Source: Actinospica robiniae DSM 44927
GTDB taxonomy: Bacteria > Actinomycetota > Actinomycetes > Streptomycetales > Catenulisporaceae
Direction of reading: 5' to 3'
Length of the DNA stretch: 64,000 nucleotides
Assembly (NCBI RefSeq): GCF_000504285.1
Contig: NZ_KI632511.1
Span: 5,376,154 to 5,440,153 of the forward strand
The first letter of the stretch is position 1; the number at the start of each line of letters is the position of its first letter. Shown here one piece after another: positions 36,608 to 46,101 of the stretch. The notes under the pieces were generated by a model. It searched no databases, had not been told where the DNA came from, and saw only the letters and a list, made by a program, of their open reading frames with translations. The position numbers and the translations under genes are program-made.

Positions 36608-36706
36608 AGCGGACCAACTTCGACGGTAGAGGTGGTACGCCGACGCCGGCGTGCGCCGAGGGCGCCGCCGTCATCGACTCGAGTGCTTGGACGCGGCCGG
36701 ATCGCA

Positions 36707-37909
36707 TCAGACGCCGACGCGCTCGGGCGCGGGCGCGGCGGGCTCGGACTCCTGCTCGGCCGGGGCGGCGTGGTGACGGATGCCCAGGATGCTGGCGAAG
36801 ATCGAGGCGAACATCGCCTGCAGGCTCATCATCAACGCGGCCGCGGACGGGACGACGATGCGCAGCTCGTTGCGCGGGTCGAGGTTTCCGAAGCCGGCGC
36901 CGTGCCAGTGGCTCACCGAGGCGATCAGCCCGGCCAGTCCGAGCAGCGCCAGCAGGCCGCCGACGGCCAGGCCCTTTTCCAGGCTCCAGAACCGGTGGAT
37001 GCGCGCTACCCGGCCGTCGTGTGGAAGGAAGCCTTCTTCCATCGCGTAGACCTTGGTCAGCAAGGCGAATATCACCGCCTGGAAGCCTATGACGAGCATC
37101 GCGGAGGCACCCACGAGCGTGTCCACGTCGAGGTGGGCGCCGCCGACCGAGAACTGCCCGAACTCGAGGGCGACACCGAGGATGAGGCCGATGGCCATCA
37201 GCAGCAGGCCGGGGATCAGGAACAGCCAGCGCGGGCTGTAGAGCATCAGGAAGCGAAGGTGGCGCCAGCCGTCGCGCCACGTGCTCAGGTGCGGGGCGCG
37301 CGAGCGGCCGTCCGGGGAGAGGGTGGTGGGCCGCTCCCGGATGTCGTACTTCGCCAGGGTGGCCTTGACGACCATCTCGCTGGCGAACTCCATGCCGGTG
37401 GTCTGCAGGCCGAGACGCTGGATCGACTCGCGGTTGAAGGCACGCAGCCCGCAGTGGAAGTCGCCGATCTCGCTGCGGAACAGCAGCCGGCCGACGAAGC
37501 TGAGCACCGGGTTGCCCAGGTAGCGGTGCAGCGGCGGCATCGCGCCGGGGGCTATGCCGCCCTTGAAGCGGTTGCCCATGACCAGGTCGGCGCCGCCGCG
37601 CAGGTCCTCGAGGAAGGGGCCGAGGGTGGCGAAGTCGTAGGAGTCGTCGGCGTCGCCCATGGCCACGTAGGTGCCGTGGGCCGCGCGTATGCCGCCCATC
37701 AGGGCATTGCCGTAGCCCTTGGCGCTGACCGGCACGACCCGGGCGCCGGCGTCCGCGGCGAGCTGCTGGCTTCCGTCGGTGCTGCCGTTGTCGGCGATGA
37801 CCACCTCGCCGTCGATGCCCTGCTCACGGAAGAACGTCAGCGTTTTGCGGACGCAGGTCTCGACGGTCTCCGCCTCATTGAGACACGGCATGACCACGGA
37901 GAGTTCCAC
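36707..37909 (-). CDS. GT2 polyprenyl-phosphate sugar transferase-like with C-terminal membrane helices
   Basis: This 400-residue protein has a GT-A domain (LSVVMPCLNEAETVETCVRK, VVIADNGSTDGS, MGDADDSYDF) followed by four membrane helices (for example WLFLIPGLLLMAIGLILGVA). This architecture belongs to the DPM1/GtrB-like group that makes polyprenyl-phosphate-linked sugars. GTG 37909 has a strong GAGGAG upstream. As the first gene before the GT-C enzyme it could supply that enzyme's lipid-linked sugar donor. Confidence 0.87.
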   Translation of the reverse strand: MELSVVMPCLNEAETVETCVRKTLTFFREQGIDGEVVIADNGSTDGSQQLAADAGARVVPVSAKGYGNALMGGIRAAHGTYVAMGDADDSYDFATLGPFLEDLRGGADLVMGNRFKGGIAPGAMPPLHRYLGNPVLSFVGRLLFRSEIGDFHCGLRAFNRESIQRLGLQTTGMEFASEMVVKATLAKYDIRERPTTLSPDGRSRAPHLSTWRDGWRHLRFLMLYSPRWLFLIPGLLLMAIGLILGVALEFGQFSVGGAHLDVDTLVGASAMLVIGFQAVIFALLTKVYAMEEGFLPHDGRVARIHRFWSLEKGLAVGGLLALLGLAGLIASVSHWHGAGFGNLDPRNELRIVVPSAAALMMSLQAMFASIFASILGIRHHAAPAEQESEPAAPAPERVGV

Positions 37910-38145
37910 TAGATCTCCTCAACCACTAAGCCAGCCGCCCACGTGCGGGCGCTGACAAGACTGAACCAGGGGCAGGGCGGCGGCCGCGCGGCATCTCGCC
38001 GGCGAGTCCGCGGCTGCGTTCGGACGGCCCGGGAAGTCGGTCCATCCGGTCAGCCATGGCCAGGAGTGGGCACGGGACGTCCATCGTCGCCGCGCGATGA
38101 TGTCGTTGCCTCCCGCTCCACCATCAACCTCTTCACCCCGCGTGA
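37910..38145. other. leader of the GT2/AftA-like unit, no gene
   Basis: No protein-like frame or hairpin of note is seen between the candidate promoter and the GTG at 37909. Confidence 0.4.
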
Positions 38146-38176
38146 ATTATCTCTGAACGGGGGCTGAAAGAAACAA
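38146..38176 (-). promoter_or_regulatory. candidate promoter of the GT2/AftA-like unit
   Basis: TTGTTT (38171-38176) and GATAAT (38146-38151) are 19 nt apart on the minus strand in a locally AT-rich patch. The rest of the gap to the tuf terminator at 38516 shows nothing else. Confidence 0.4.
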
Positions 38177-38515
38177 TTCGTCGCCGAACTGTAGCGGCCG
38201 TGCGATGGAATCAGTACGTGTCGCTGGTGTGCGGCCCCGGACCGCGCTGAGACTCGCGATAACGCTTGGCCCGTTTCGTCGCAATTCTCACAATGCCTCC
38301 CGGAGCTCAGAAGCCTGATCGGACAGCACTCGGATCGCCTCGTGGGCTTTGCCGCGCGCCCGCAGCGTTGTCCTTCATGCGCGGCCACCGCAACAGACAG
38401 GCGCTGATCACGGCTCTGCGACAGCGGCCGGCCGGGTGCGTCTTCGACCTCTTGTTCGTGAACGCGGGCGTCACCAGCCAGCGACGGCCGCGTGCGGCCA
38501 CCGTCTGCCCGGCGC

Positions 38516-38566
38516 AAAAAAGCCGATCCCCGGCTCCCCCCATGGGGGGAGCCGGGGATCGGCTTT
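38516..38566 (-). terminator. intrinsic terminator of tuf
   Basis: A perfect 22-bp palindrome (38521-38564) is followed on the minus strand by TTTTTT. This is the clearest classical Rho-independent terminator in the window. It begins about 50 nt after the tuf stop. Confidence 0.93.
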
Positions 38567-38615
38567 GGAAGGTGATCTCGAGGGCGCTCGCGCTCTCGAT
38601 CTACACCCGCGGCAA

Positions 38616-39809
<1,194 letters not shown>

Positions 39810-39889
39810 TTTGTCCTCCTGTGGACTGGTGCGGTGCCGGACGGCTGGATGCCCCGGCGGCATGGATTGATCAGGTGGGTCGGCTTGGG

Positions 39890-42010
39890 CTACTCGCCGC
39901 GCGCCTTCTTGACGATCTCCTCCGCGATGTTCCGGGGAACCTCGGCGTAGGAGTCGAACTGCATGCTGTACGAGGCCCGGCCGGAGGTCTTCGACCGCAG
40001 GTCGCCGACGTAGCCGAACATCTCGGACAGCGGAACCAGGGCCTTGACGACCCGGGCGCCGAACCGCTCCTCCATGGCCTGGATCTGGCCACGGCGGGAG
40101 TTGAGGTCGCCGATCACATCGCCGAGGTAGTCCTCGGGCGTGGTGACCTCGACCGCCATCATCGGCTCGAGGATCGCGGGGCTGGCCTGGCGGGCCGCCT
40201 CCTTGAAGGCCATCGAACCGGCGATCTTGAACGCGAGCTCGGAGGAGTCCACCTCGTGGTACTGACCGTCGAGGAGGGTCACCTTCACACCGGTCAGCGG
40301 GTAGCCGGCCATGACGCCGAACTCCATCGCCTCCTGGGCGCCGGCGTCCACCGACGGGATGTACTCCCGCGGGATACGGCCACCGGTGACCGCGTTGACG
40401 AACTCGTAACCGTTGTCACCCTCGCCGTCGCCCTCGAGGGGCTCGAGCTTGATGATCACGCGCGCGTACTGACCGGAACCACCGGTCTGCTTCTTGTGCG
40501 TGTACTCGACCTTCTCCACCACGCGGCGAATGGTCTCGCGGTAGGCCACCTGCGGCTTGCCGACGTTCGCCTCGACCTTGAACTCGCGGCGCATGCGGTC
40601 CACCAGGATCTCCAGGTGGAGCTCGCCCATGCCGCCGATGATCGTCTGGCCGGTCTCCTCGTCGGTCCGCACGGAGAAGGACGGGTCCTCCTCGGCGAGC
40701 CGCTGGATCGCGGTGCCCAGCTTCTCCTGGTCGCTCTTGGTCTTCGGCTCGATCGCCACGTGGATGACCGGGGCCGGGAAGGTCATCGACTCGAGGACCA
40801 CCGGCTTGGCCGAGTCGCACAGCGTCTCGCCGGTCGTGGTGTCCTTCAGGCCCATGACGGCGACGATGTCGCCCGCGCCCACCGACGGGATCTCCTCACG
40901 CTTGTTCGCGTGCATGCGGTAGATCTTGCCGATGCGCTCCTTGCGGCCCTTGACCGAGTTGAGCACCTGCGAGCCGGCGTCCAGACGGCCCGAGTACACC
41001 CGCACGAAGGTCAGCTTGCCCAGGTGCGGGTCGCTCATGATCTTGAACGCGAGCGCCGCCAGCGGCTCATCGTCGGAGGGCTTGCGGTGCAGGATCTCCT
41101 CCTCGTCGCCGACGGCGTGGCCGTCGATCGAGGGGACGTCCAGCGGCGAGGGCAGGTAGCGCACGACCGCGTCGAGCAGGGGCTGGACGCCCTTGTTCTT
41201 GAACGCGGTGCCGCAGAAGACCGGGGTGAGCTTCGAGGCGAGGGTGGCGCGGCGGATGCCCGCGTACAGCTGCTCCTCGGTGGGCTCGGTGCCCTCGAGG
41301 AAGAGCTCCATCAGCTCGTCGTCGTTCTCCGCGATGGTCTCGACGAGCTTGTTGCGCCACTCGTCGGCGATCTCGGCGTGCGTGGCGGGGATGTCGACCT
41401 CGTCGTACATCTCGCCCAGCTTGGCCTCGATGTTCCAGATCAGGGCCTTCATCTTCACGAGGTCGATGACGCCCTTGAAGTCGGCCTCGGCACCGATCGG
41501 CAGCTGCATCACCAGGGGGATGGCGTTGAGGCGGCTGACGATCATGTCCACGCAGCGGTGGAACTCGGCGCCGGTGCGGTCGAGCTTGTTGACGAAACAG
41601 ATTCGGGGCACACCGTACCGGTCGGCCTGCCGCCATACCGTCTCCGACTGCGGCTCCACGCCGGCGACACCGTCGAACACGGTGACCGCGCCGTCGAGGA
41701 CGCGCAGCGAGCGCTCGACCTCGACGGTGAAGTCCACGTGACCGGGGGTGTCGATGATGTTGATGGTGTGGTCGACGTCTTCCGTCTTCCAGTGGCAGGT
41801 CACCGCGGCGGAGGTGATGGTGATGCCGCGCTCCTGCTCCTGCTCCATCCAGTCGGTGGTGGCGGCGCCGTCGTGGACCTCACCGATCTTGTAGCTCATG
41901 CCCGTGTAGTACAGGATGCGCTCAGTCGTGGTGGTCTTACCGGCGTCGATGTGCGCCATGATGCCGATGTTGCGGACCTTGGCGAGGTCTACGGCGGCGT
42001 TCGTGGCCAT
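39890..42010 (-). CDS. fusA: elongation factor G
   Basis: This 706-residue translocase GTPase begins [20 protein letters not shown] with G1 [12 protein letters not shown], switch [17 protein letters not shown] and NKLDRTGA. Domain IV contains [19 protein letters not shown], and the C-terminus ends with [20 protein letters not shown]. It lies 94 nt after rpsG. Confidence 0.98.
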   Translation of the reverse strand: MATNAAVDLAKVRNIGIMAHIDAGKTTTTERILYYTGMSYKIGEVHDGAATTDWMEQEQERGITITSAAVTCHWKTEDVDHTINIIDTPGHVDFTVEVERSLRVLDGAVTVFDGVAGVEPQSETVWRQADRYGVPRICFVNKLDRTGAEFHRCVDMIVSRLNAIPLVMQLPIGAEADFKGVIDLVKMKALIWNIEAKLGEMYDEVDIPATHAEIADEWRNKLVETIAENDDELMELFLEGTEPTEEQLYAGIRRATLASKLTPVFCGTAFKNKGVQPLLDAVVRYLPSPLDVPSIDGHAVGDEEEILHRKPSDDEPLAALAFKIMSDPHLGKLTFVRVYSGRLDAGSQVLNSVKGRKERIGKIYRMHANKREEIPSVGAGDIVAVMGLKDTTTGETLCDSAKPVVLESMTFPAPVIHVAIEPKTKSDQEKLGTAIQRLAEEDPSFSVRTDEETGQTIIGGMGELHLEILVDRMRREFKVEANVGKPQVAYRETIRRVVEKVEYTHKKQTGGSGQYARVIIKLEPLEGDGEGDNGYEFVNAVTGGRIPREYIPSVDAGAQEAMEFGVMAGYPLTGVKVTLLDGQYHEVDSSELAFKIAGSMAFKEAARQASPAILEPMMAVEVTTPEDYLGDVIGDLNSRRGQIQAMEERFGARVVKALVPLSEMFGYVGDLRSKTSGRASYSMQFDSYAEVPRNIAEEIVKKARGE

Positions 42011-42104
42011 GGTGGCTCGTCTACTTTCGCGAGTCGAGGGGTTGATGCTCAGGGGGGCGGGAGGCCGCCGCCGCGTGGTACCCGTCGGCGGCCGATACCC
42101 CTTA

Positions 42105-42575
42105 CTACCAGCGGTAGTGCGCGAACGCGCGGTTGGCGTCCGCCATCTTGTGGGTGTCCTCGCGTCGCTTGACGGAGGCGCCCAGACCGTTGGAAGCGTC
42201 CAGAAGCTCGTTCATCAGCCGCTCGGTCATCGTCTTCTCGCGCCGGGCGCGGGAGTAGCTGACCAGCCAGCGCAGCGCCAGCGTGTTCGAGCGGCCGGGC
42301 TTGACGTCGACCGGCACCTGGTAGGTCGCGCCGCCGACGCGGCGGGACTTGACCTCGATGGACGGCTTGACGTTCTCCAGAGCCCGCTTGAGCGTGATGA
42401 CCGGGTCGGTGCCGCTCTTCTCGCGGCAGCCCTCGAGGGCGCCGTAGACGATGCGCTCGGCGGTCGAACGCTTGCCGTCCAGCAGGACCTTGTTGACCAG
42501 CGCGGTCACCAGCGGAGAGTTGTAAACCGGGTCGATGACGACCGGGTGCTTCGGGGCAGGACCCTTACGAGGCAT
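42105..42575 (-). CDS. rpsG: 30S ribosomal protein S7
   Basis: This 156-residue assembly-initiator protein of the 30S head begins [20 protein letters not shown] and contains [20 protein letters not shown]. It starts on the last base of the rpsL stop (TAATG), so translation is coupled. Confidence 0.98.
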   Translation of the reverse strand: MPRKGPAPKHPVVIDPVYNSPLVTALVNKVLLDGKRSTAERIVYGALEGCREKSGTDPVITLKRALENVKPSIEVKSRRVGGATYQVPVDVKPGRSNTLALRWLVSYSRARREKTMTERLMNELLDASNGLGASVKRREDTHKMADANRAFAHYRW

Positions 42576-42949
42576 TACTTCTTCTCCTTCTTGGCGCCGT
42601 AGCGGCTGCGGGCCTGCTTGCGGTTCTTGACACCCTGGGTGTCGAGCGAGCCGCGGATGATCTTGTACCGCACGCCGGGAAGGTCCTTCACACGGCCGCC
42701 ACGCACGAGCACGATCGAGTGCTCCTGCAGGTTGTGGCCGACACCGGGAATGTAGGCCGTGACCTCGATGCCGCTGGAAAGGCGCACACGGGCGACCTTG
42801 CGCAGAGCGGAGTTCGGCTTCTTGGGGGTGGTGGTGTACACGCGCGTGCACACTCCGCGCCGCTGCGGGCTGCCCTTGAGCGCAGGAGTCTTGGTCTTCG
42901 AGACCTTGTCCTGCCGGCCCTTGCGGACCAACTGCTGGATCGTAGGCAC
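42575..42949 (-). CDS. rpsL: 30S ribosomal protein S12
   Basis: This 124-residue decoding-site protein starts [20 protein letters not shown] from a GTG. The streptomycin-relevant lysines in [13 protein letters not shown] and [13 protein letters not shown] are wild type, predicting a sensitive ribosome. It opens the str operon. Confidence 0.98.
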   Translation of the reverse strand: MPTIQQLVRKGRQDKVSKTKTPALKGSPQRRGVCTRVYTTTPKKPNSALRKVARVRLSSGIEVTAYIPGVGHNLQEHSIVLVRGGRVKDLPGVRYKIIRGSLDTQGVKNRKQARSRYGAKKEKK

Positions 42950-43080
42950 TACGTCTCCGTCTTTCGTTCAGCCAAGCCTTCGGCCGACCCGCGCCGGCGT
43001 CCGGAGACGTCGTACGGGCCGCCAGGCGTCCTCTGGCGAATGTCGCACCCTCGCGGGTGCCTCTGGGTCGTGCTGGGGGT

Positions 43081-43130
43081 TTGTCCGGCTTCGCAGCGCT
43101 TGCTCCCGCCCACGAGGTCGGGTGTGTCGC
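43081..43130 (-). promoter_or_regulatory. leader element of rpsL shared with rpsJ
   Basis: On the minus strand the element reads GCGACACACCCGACC, a short loop, GGGCGGGAG, a 12-nt insert relative to the rpsJ copy, then CCGGACAA. The paired arms keep most complementarity. It lies 130-180 nt before the rpsL start. A further hairpin, GCACCC/GGGTGC, is at 43045-43060. Confidence 0.6.
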
Positions 43131-43282
43131 CCCGCTCACGCTTTGCCGAGACAGCGCGTGAGGAGTCAACCAAGCCCCGTGCGGTCCATTACCGGACGTC
43201 CGCCATCGCAGGGTCCTGGGGTCAAGCCCCGGGAATACGCGCGCACACGGGCAAAGCCGGGGGTACCCCAGCATCAGGCGAG

Positions 43283-43312
43283 AGCCTACCGACGCACCCG
43301 CCTTCCGGTCAA
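43283..43312 (-). promoter_or_regulatory. promoter of the str operon
   Basis: TTGACC (43307-43312) and TAGGCT (43283-43288) are 18 nt apart on the minus strand. The predicted leader to rpsL is about 325 nt. Nothing else is seen in 43313-43393. Confidence 0.65.
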
Positions 43313-43393
43313 AACGACCGGTTTACGTTTCGCCGCGTCGGTACACCGCGCCTGCGCCATCCTCTCATGCGCCGCGACCTGCTTGCACCGGAA

Positions 43394-44902
43394 TTACGCG
43401 GGTGGGGCGGCCTGGCTGGCCCCGGCCGTGGGCGTGGGCGAGGAATCGCCGCCGCCGTCCGCGCTCGAGGACGAGGTGGACTCGGACGGGGTGACGCTCG
43501 GTGCCGGTGCGCTCGGCGACGCGCTCGCGGACGGCGAGGCGCTGGGCGAGGCGCTGGCCGAAGGGCTGGCCGAGGGCGACGGGCTGGCCGAGTGGGTGAC
43601 CGGCGTGCTGGTGTGCGGGGCGGCGGTGGAGGCGGAGGGCGCCGCGGAGATGCTCACCTGGTCCGCGGACGTGGTCACCGTGGGCGGCGGCACCACCGGC
43701 GAGTTGCCGCTGCGGTTGTGGTTGAGCCACAGCGCCAGGGCGGCCGCGAGGGCGCCGAGCAGCAGCACCAGGCCGATCGCCATGGCCCAGGCCCGCCCGT
43801 GCCCGGCCGCGCCCTCCGGCTCGCGTGCGGCCGTGGCGCCCGCGGGGCGGACGCCGGCCGGGCCGCCGAGCACCTGGGTCGCCGGGGCCACGACCGCGGT
43901 CGGCCGCGTCTCCACCCGCTCCCGGCCCTCGATCGCGAGCGCGCCGAAGCGGCGGGCCGCCACCGCGGCGGTCGGCCGGACCTGCTCGGACGCGGCCAGC
44001 ATCGAGCCGAGCAGCGCGGCGAGGTCCTCCGGCGCCGCTATGGCCCGCAGCGGCGCGGTGTCCGGGCCCCGCAGGTCGGTCGGCTCGACCAGCGGAGGCT
44101 CGCCGACTATGGCGGTCCACAGGATGGCGGCGAGCGCGTAGACGTCGGCGGCCGCGCCCTCGGGCAACGGCCGGGCCGCGGGGCGGGTCGGCTCGTCGGC
44201 GCCGCCGGCTTCGCCGCCCTGGCCGATCACGGCGGTCTCGGCGCCCTGGTCGCCCGCGCCGACCGGCGGCACGATCCGGGTCGCCTCCTCGTCGGCCTCG
44301 GCCGCCTCGCCGGGCTCGCCCGCCTGACCGGCCGGCTTTTCCGGCCGCTCCGGCTCCTCCGGCGGCAGCAGCCGGGTGGCCTCGTCGTCCGGGCCGACGA
44401 AGCCGGCCTCCTCCTGCGCGATGCCCAGGCCGACGTCGGTGAGCTTGACCCGCCGGTCGTCGAGCACCGAGACGGTCTCCGGGCCGAGCACGCCGTCGGC
44501 CAGCCCGACCGAGTGCAGCGCGGCCAGCGCGTCGGCGATCTGCTGGCCCCAGTCCACCGCCCGCTGCCAGCGCTGCCGGCCGGTGTCCATGATCTGGCCC
44601 AGGGTGCGCCCGCCGGTCCACTCCGAGACCACGTAGCGCAGCCGGCCGTCCTGCCCGACGTCGTAGACCTGCGCGATGTTCGGGTGGCCGAGCCGGGCCA
44701 CCTGCGCGACCACCGAGTGCGCCTGCTCCTCGACGTCCGCCTCGACCTGCTCGTCCACCGGCAGCAGCCGGAGCATGACCGGGCGCCCGAGCGTCTCGTC
44801 GAACCCCTGCCAGATCTCCTCGGGCCAGGTGCCCCCGCCGGTGGGCCGCTCGAGCCGGTATCGCCCGGCGATCAGCGCTCCGGCCTGCCCGGAAGTCGTC
44901 AT
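43394..44902 (-). CDS. membrane pseudokinase (inactive Ser/Thr kinase fold)
   Basis: This 502-residue protein has a kinase-like domain (about 12-320) that lacks all catalytic residues: the Gly loop reads PTGGGTW, the ATP-binding Lys is Arg45 (VMLRLLP), the HRD loop is replaced by LADGVLGPETV, and DFG is DVG (156-158). An acidic insertion contains repeated (D/E)EATR(L/I)(L/V)PP elements. A membrane helix lies at about 371-393, then a Ser/Pro/Ala-rich extracellular tail. It resembles the pseudokinase part of mycobacterial MviN/MurJ regulators. I infer a signalling scaffold phosphorylated by another kinase and possibly read by FHA proteins. ATG 44902 has GAGG seven bases upstream. Confidence 0.82.
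   Translation of the reverse strand: MTTSGQAGALIAGRYRLERPTGGGTWPEEIWQGFDETLGRPVMLRLLPVDEQVEADVEEQAHSVVAQVARLGHPNIAQVYDVGQDGRLRYVVSEWTGGRTLGQIMDTGRQRWQRAVDWGQQIADALAALHSVGLADGVLGPETVSVLDDRRVKLTDVGLGIAQEEAGFVGPDDEATRLLPPEEPERPEKPAGQAGEPGEAAEADEEATRIVPPVGAGDQGAETAVIGQGGEAGGADEPTRPAARPLPEGAAADVYALAAILWTAIVGEPPLVEPTDLRGPDTAPLRAIAAPEDLAALLGSMLAASEQVRPTAAVAARRFGALAIEGRERVETRPTAVVAPATQVLGGPAGVRPAGATAAREPEGAAGHGRAWAMAIGLVLLLGALAAALALWLNHNRSGNSPVVPPPTVTTSADQVSISAAPSASTAAPHTSTPVTHSASPSPSASPSASASPSASPSASASPSAPAPSVTPSESTSSSSADGGGDSSPTPTAGASQAAPPA
43500..43600 (-). repeat. Ser-Pro-Ala repeat region in the pseudokinase tail
   Basis: Imperfect tandem SPSAS units make an extended, probably O-glycosylatable spacer outside the membrane. 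Confidence 0.6.
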
Positions 44903-44974
44903 CAATCCGCCTCTTGGTCACGCGCCGCGTTCGGAATGCCCCCTCATTGTCGCCCATGCGGGCGCCCGGGGGCC

Positions 44975-45367
44975 TTAGAAGAGATGCTTGATCAGTACAA
45001 AGAGCAAGGAGATACCGGGCCCGCCCAGCCACAGGAACAGCAGGGCGCTCCAGACGACCACGTATGCCCATCCGAGTCGTCTTGCCCACAAGGCCAGTCC
45101 TAATCCGTCGAGCGCGCCGCCGGAAGCCGCTATCGACCGAAGCGCCGCGTTTCCGCGCCGAATGGCGGCCACCCCGCCCAGGATGGGCAGCACCCATCCG
45201 ATCGAGGCGATGATGATGGCCCCGACCGCCGCGTTCGCGGTGCCCTCCGGGCCTTCCCCGCCCGAGGACGAGGACGCCATGGGGCGCGAGCCGGGCGCCA
45301 CCGGACCCCCGGGCGCCTGCGACTGGTAGCGCGGACGACCGAGTTCGGGGCCGTGCGGATCCGACAT
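44975..45367 (-). CDS. small membrane protein, DUF4190-like
   Basis: This 130-residue protein has a Pro/Gly/Ser-rich start and about three hydrophobic stretches (AAVGAIIIASIGWVLPILGG, WAYVVVWSALLFLWL, ISLLFVLIKHLF). The AAIRRGNAALR segment after the first helix resembles DUF4190-type small membrane proteins. It is 72 nt from the pseudokinase start, so the two may share an operon. Function unknown. Confidence 0.68.
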   Translation of the reverse strand: MSDPHGPELGRPRYQSQAPGGPVAPGSRPMASSSSGGEGPEGTANAAVGAIIIASIGWVLPILGGVAAIRRGNAALRSIAASGGALDGLGLALWARRLGWAYVVVWSALLFLWLGGPGISLLFVLIKHLF

Positions 45368-45491
45368 GCCCCGCACCATAGCGCGCCGGGGGCGCCGTAC
45401 GTATCCCGGTGTCCGACAGGCGGCGGCCCGGGAAGCCTTGTCCAGGCCCGAGTGTGATGCCGCGTCAGCGAAAGGCCAGTTCGGAGCCGTA

Positions 45492-45998
45492 CTACGGCCG
45501 TTCGGTCTGGGCGAGCCGCTCGACCAGCCGAGCCAGCGCGGGCAGTGCGCCGTCGATGGCCTCGCGGTCGGCCGGCTCGAGCTCGCCCAAGGCGGCCGCG
45601 ATACGCCGCTGGTGCGCCGCGTTCCACTCGGCCAGCTGTCCGCGGCCGGCTTCACTGAGCGCGACCACGGCCACCCGGCGGTCGCGCGGGTCGGTGCCGC
45701 GCTCGACCAGCCCGGCGTTGATCATCTGGGAGATCAGCCCGCTCACCGTGGACGGCGCCAGCCGCAGCCGGGCGGCCAGGTCGCCGACCCGGGCCGGCGC
45801 GGTCTCGGCGAGCGACTGGAGCAGCTCCACCTGCGCCATCGGCAGGGCTTCCCACGGGTAGTCGGCCCGGATGCTCGCCCGCAGCACCCGGCGCAGCCGC
45901 GCGACCACGTCGGTCAGCCGCCGGGCGTCGCCGGGCGCCTCGCGCCCTTCGCCGGCGGCCGGACCCGGTACCGCGACGTCACTCTCCGCGCTGGTCAT
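45492..45998 (-). CDS. MarR-family transcriptional regulator
   Basis: This 168-residue winged-helix repressor has the DNA-binding core ARLRLAPSTVSGLISQMINA with the wing RGTDPRDRRVAVVALSEAG. It is divergent from the exporter gene at 46101, the usual arrangement for a repressor of a drug exporter. TAAAGT lies 6 nt before its ATG, so the mRNA may be leaderless. Confidence 0.9.
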   Translation of the reverse strand: MTSAESDVAVPGPAAGEGREAPGDARRLTDVVARLRRVLRASIRADYPWEALPMAQVELLQSLAETAPARVGDLAARLRLAPSTVSGLISQMINAGLVERGTDPRDRRVAVVALSEAGRGQLAEWNAAHQRRIAAALGELEPADREAIDGALPALARLVERLAQTERP

Positions 45999-46058
45999 GG
46001 GGGTACTTTAGCGGCCCGCAAGCCGGAAGTATCCTGCCGTCCATCACAGCGTCGGCTT

Positions 46059-46071
46059 CCGAATATTTCGG
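46059..46071. promoter_or_regulatory. candidate MarR operator
   Basis: CCGAATATTTCGG is a perfect inverted repeat in the 102-nt divergent region. It overlaps where the -35 box of the exporter promoter would be. Confidence 0.5.
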
Positions 46072-46088
46072 CTCCCAAGCTACTTGGC

Positions 46089-46101
46089 TACACTGGACAT
46101 G
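46089..46101 (+). promoter_or_regulatory. leaderless-type promoter of the MFS gene
   Basis: TACACT (46089-46094) lies 6 nt before the GTG at 46101, predicting initiation at the start codon. Confidence 0.5.

Noticed and set aside
43500-43600. CRISPR-like or other DNA repeat array
   Set aside because: The periodicity comes from SPSAS codons in a coding region; spacers are absent. No CRISPR array is seen in the window.
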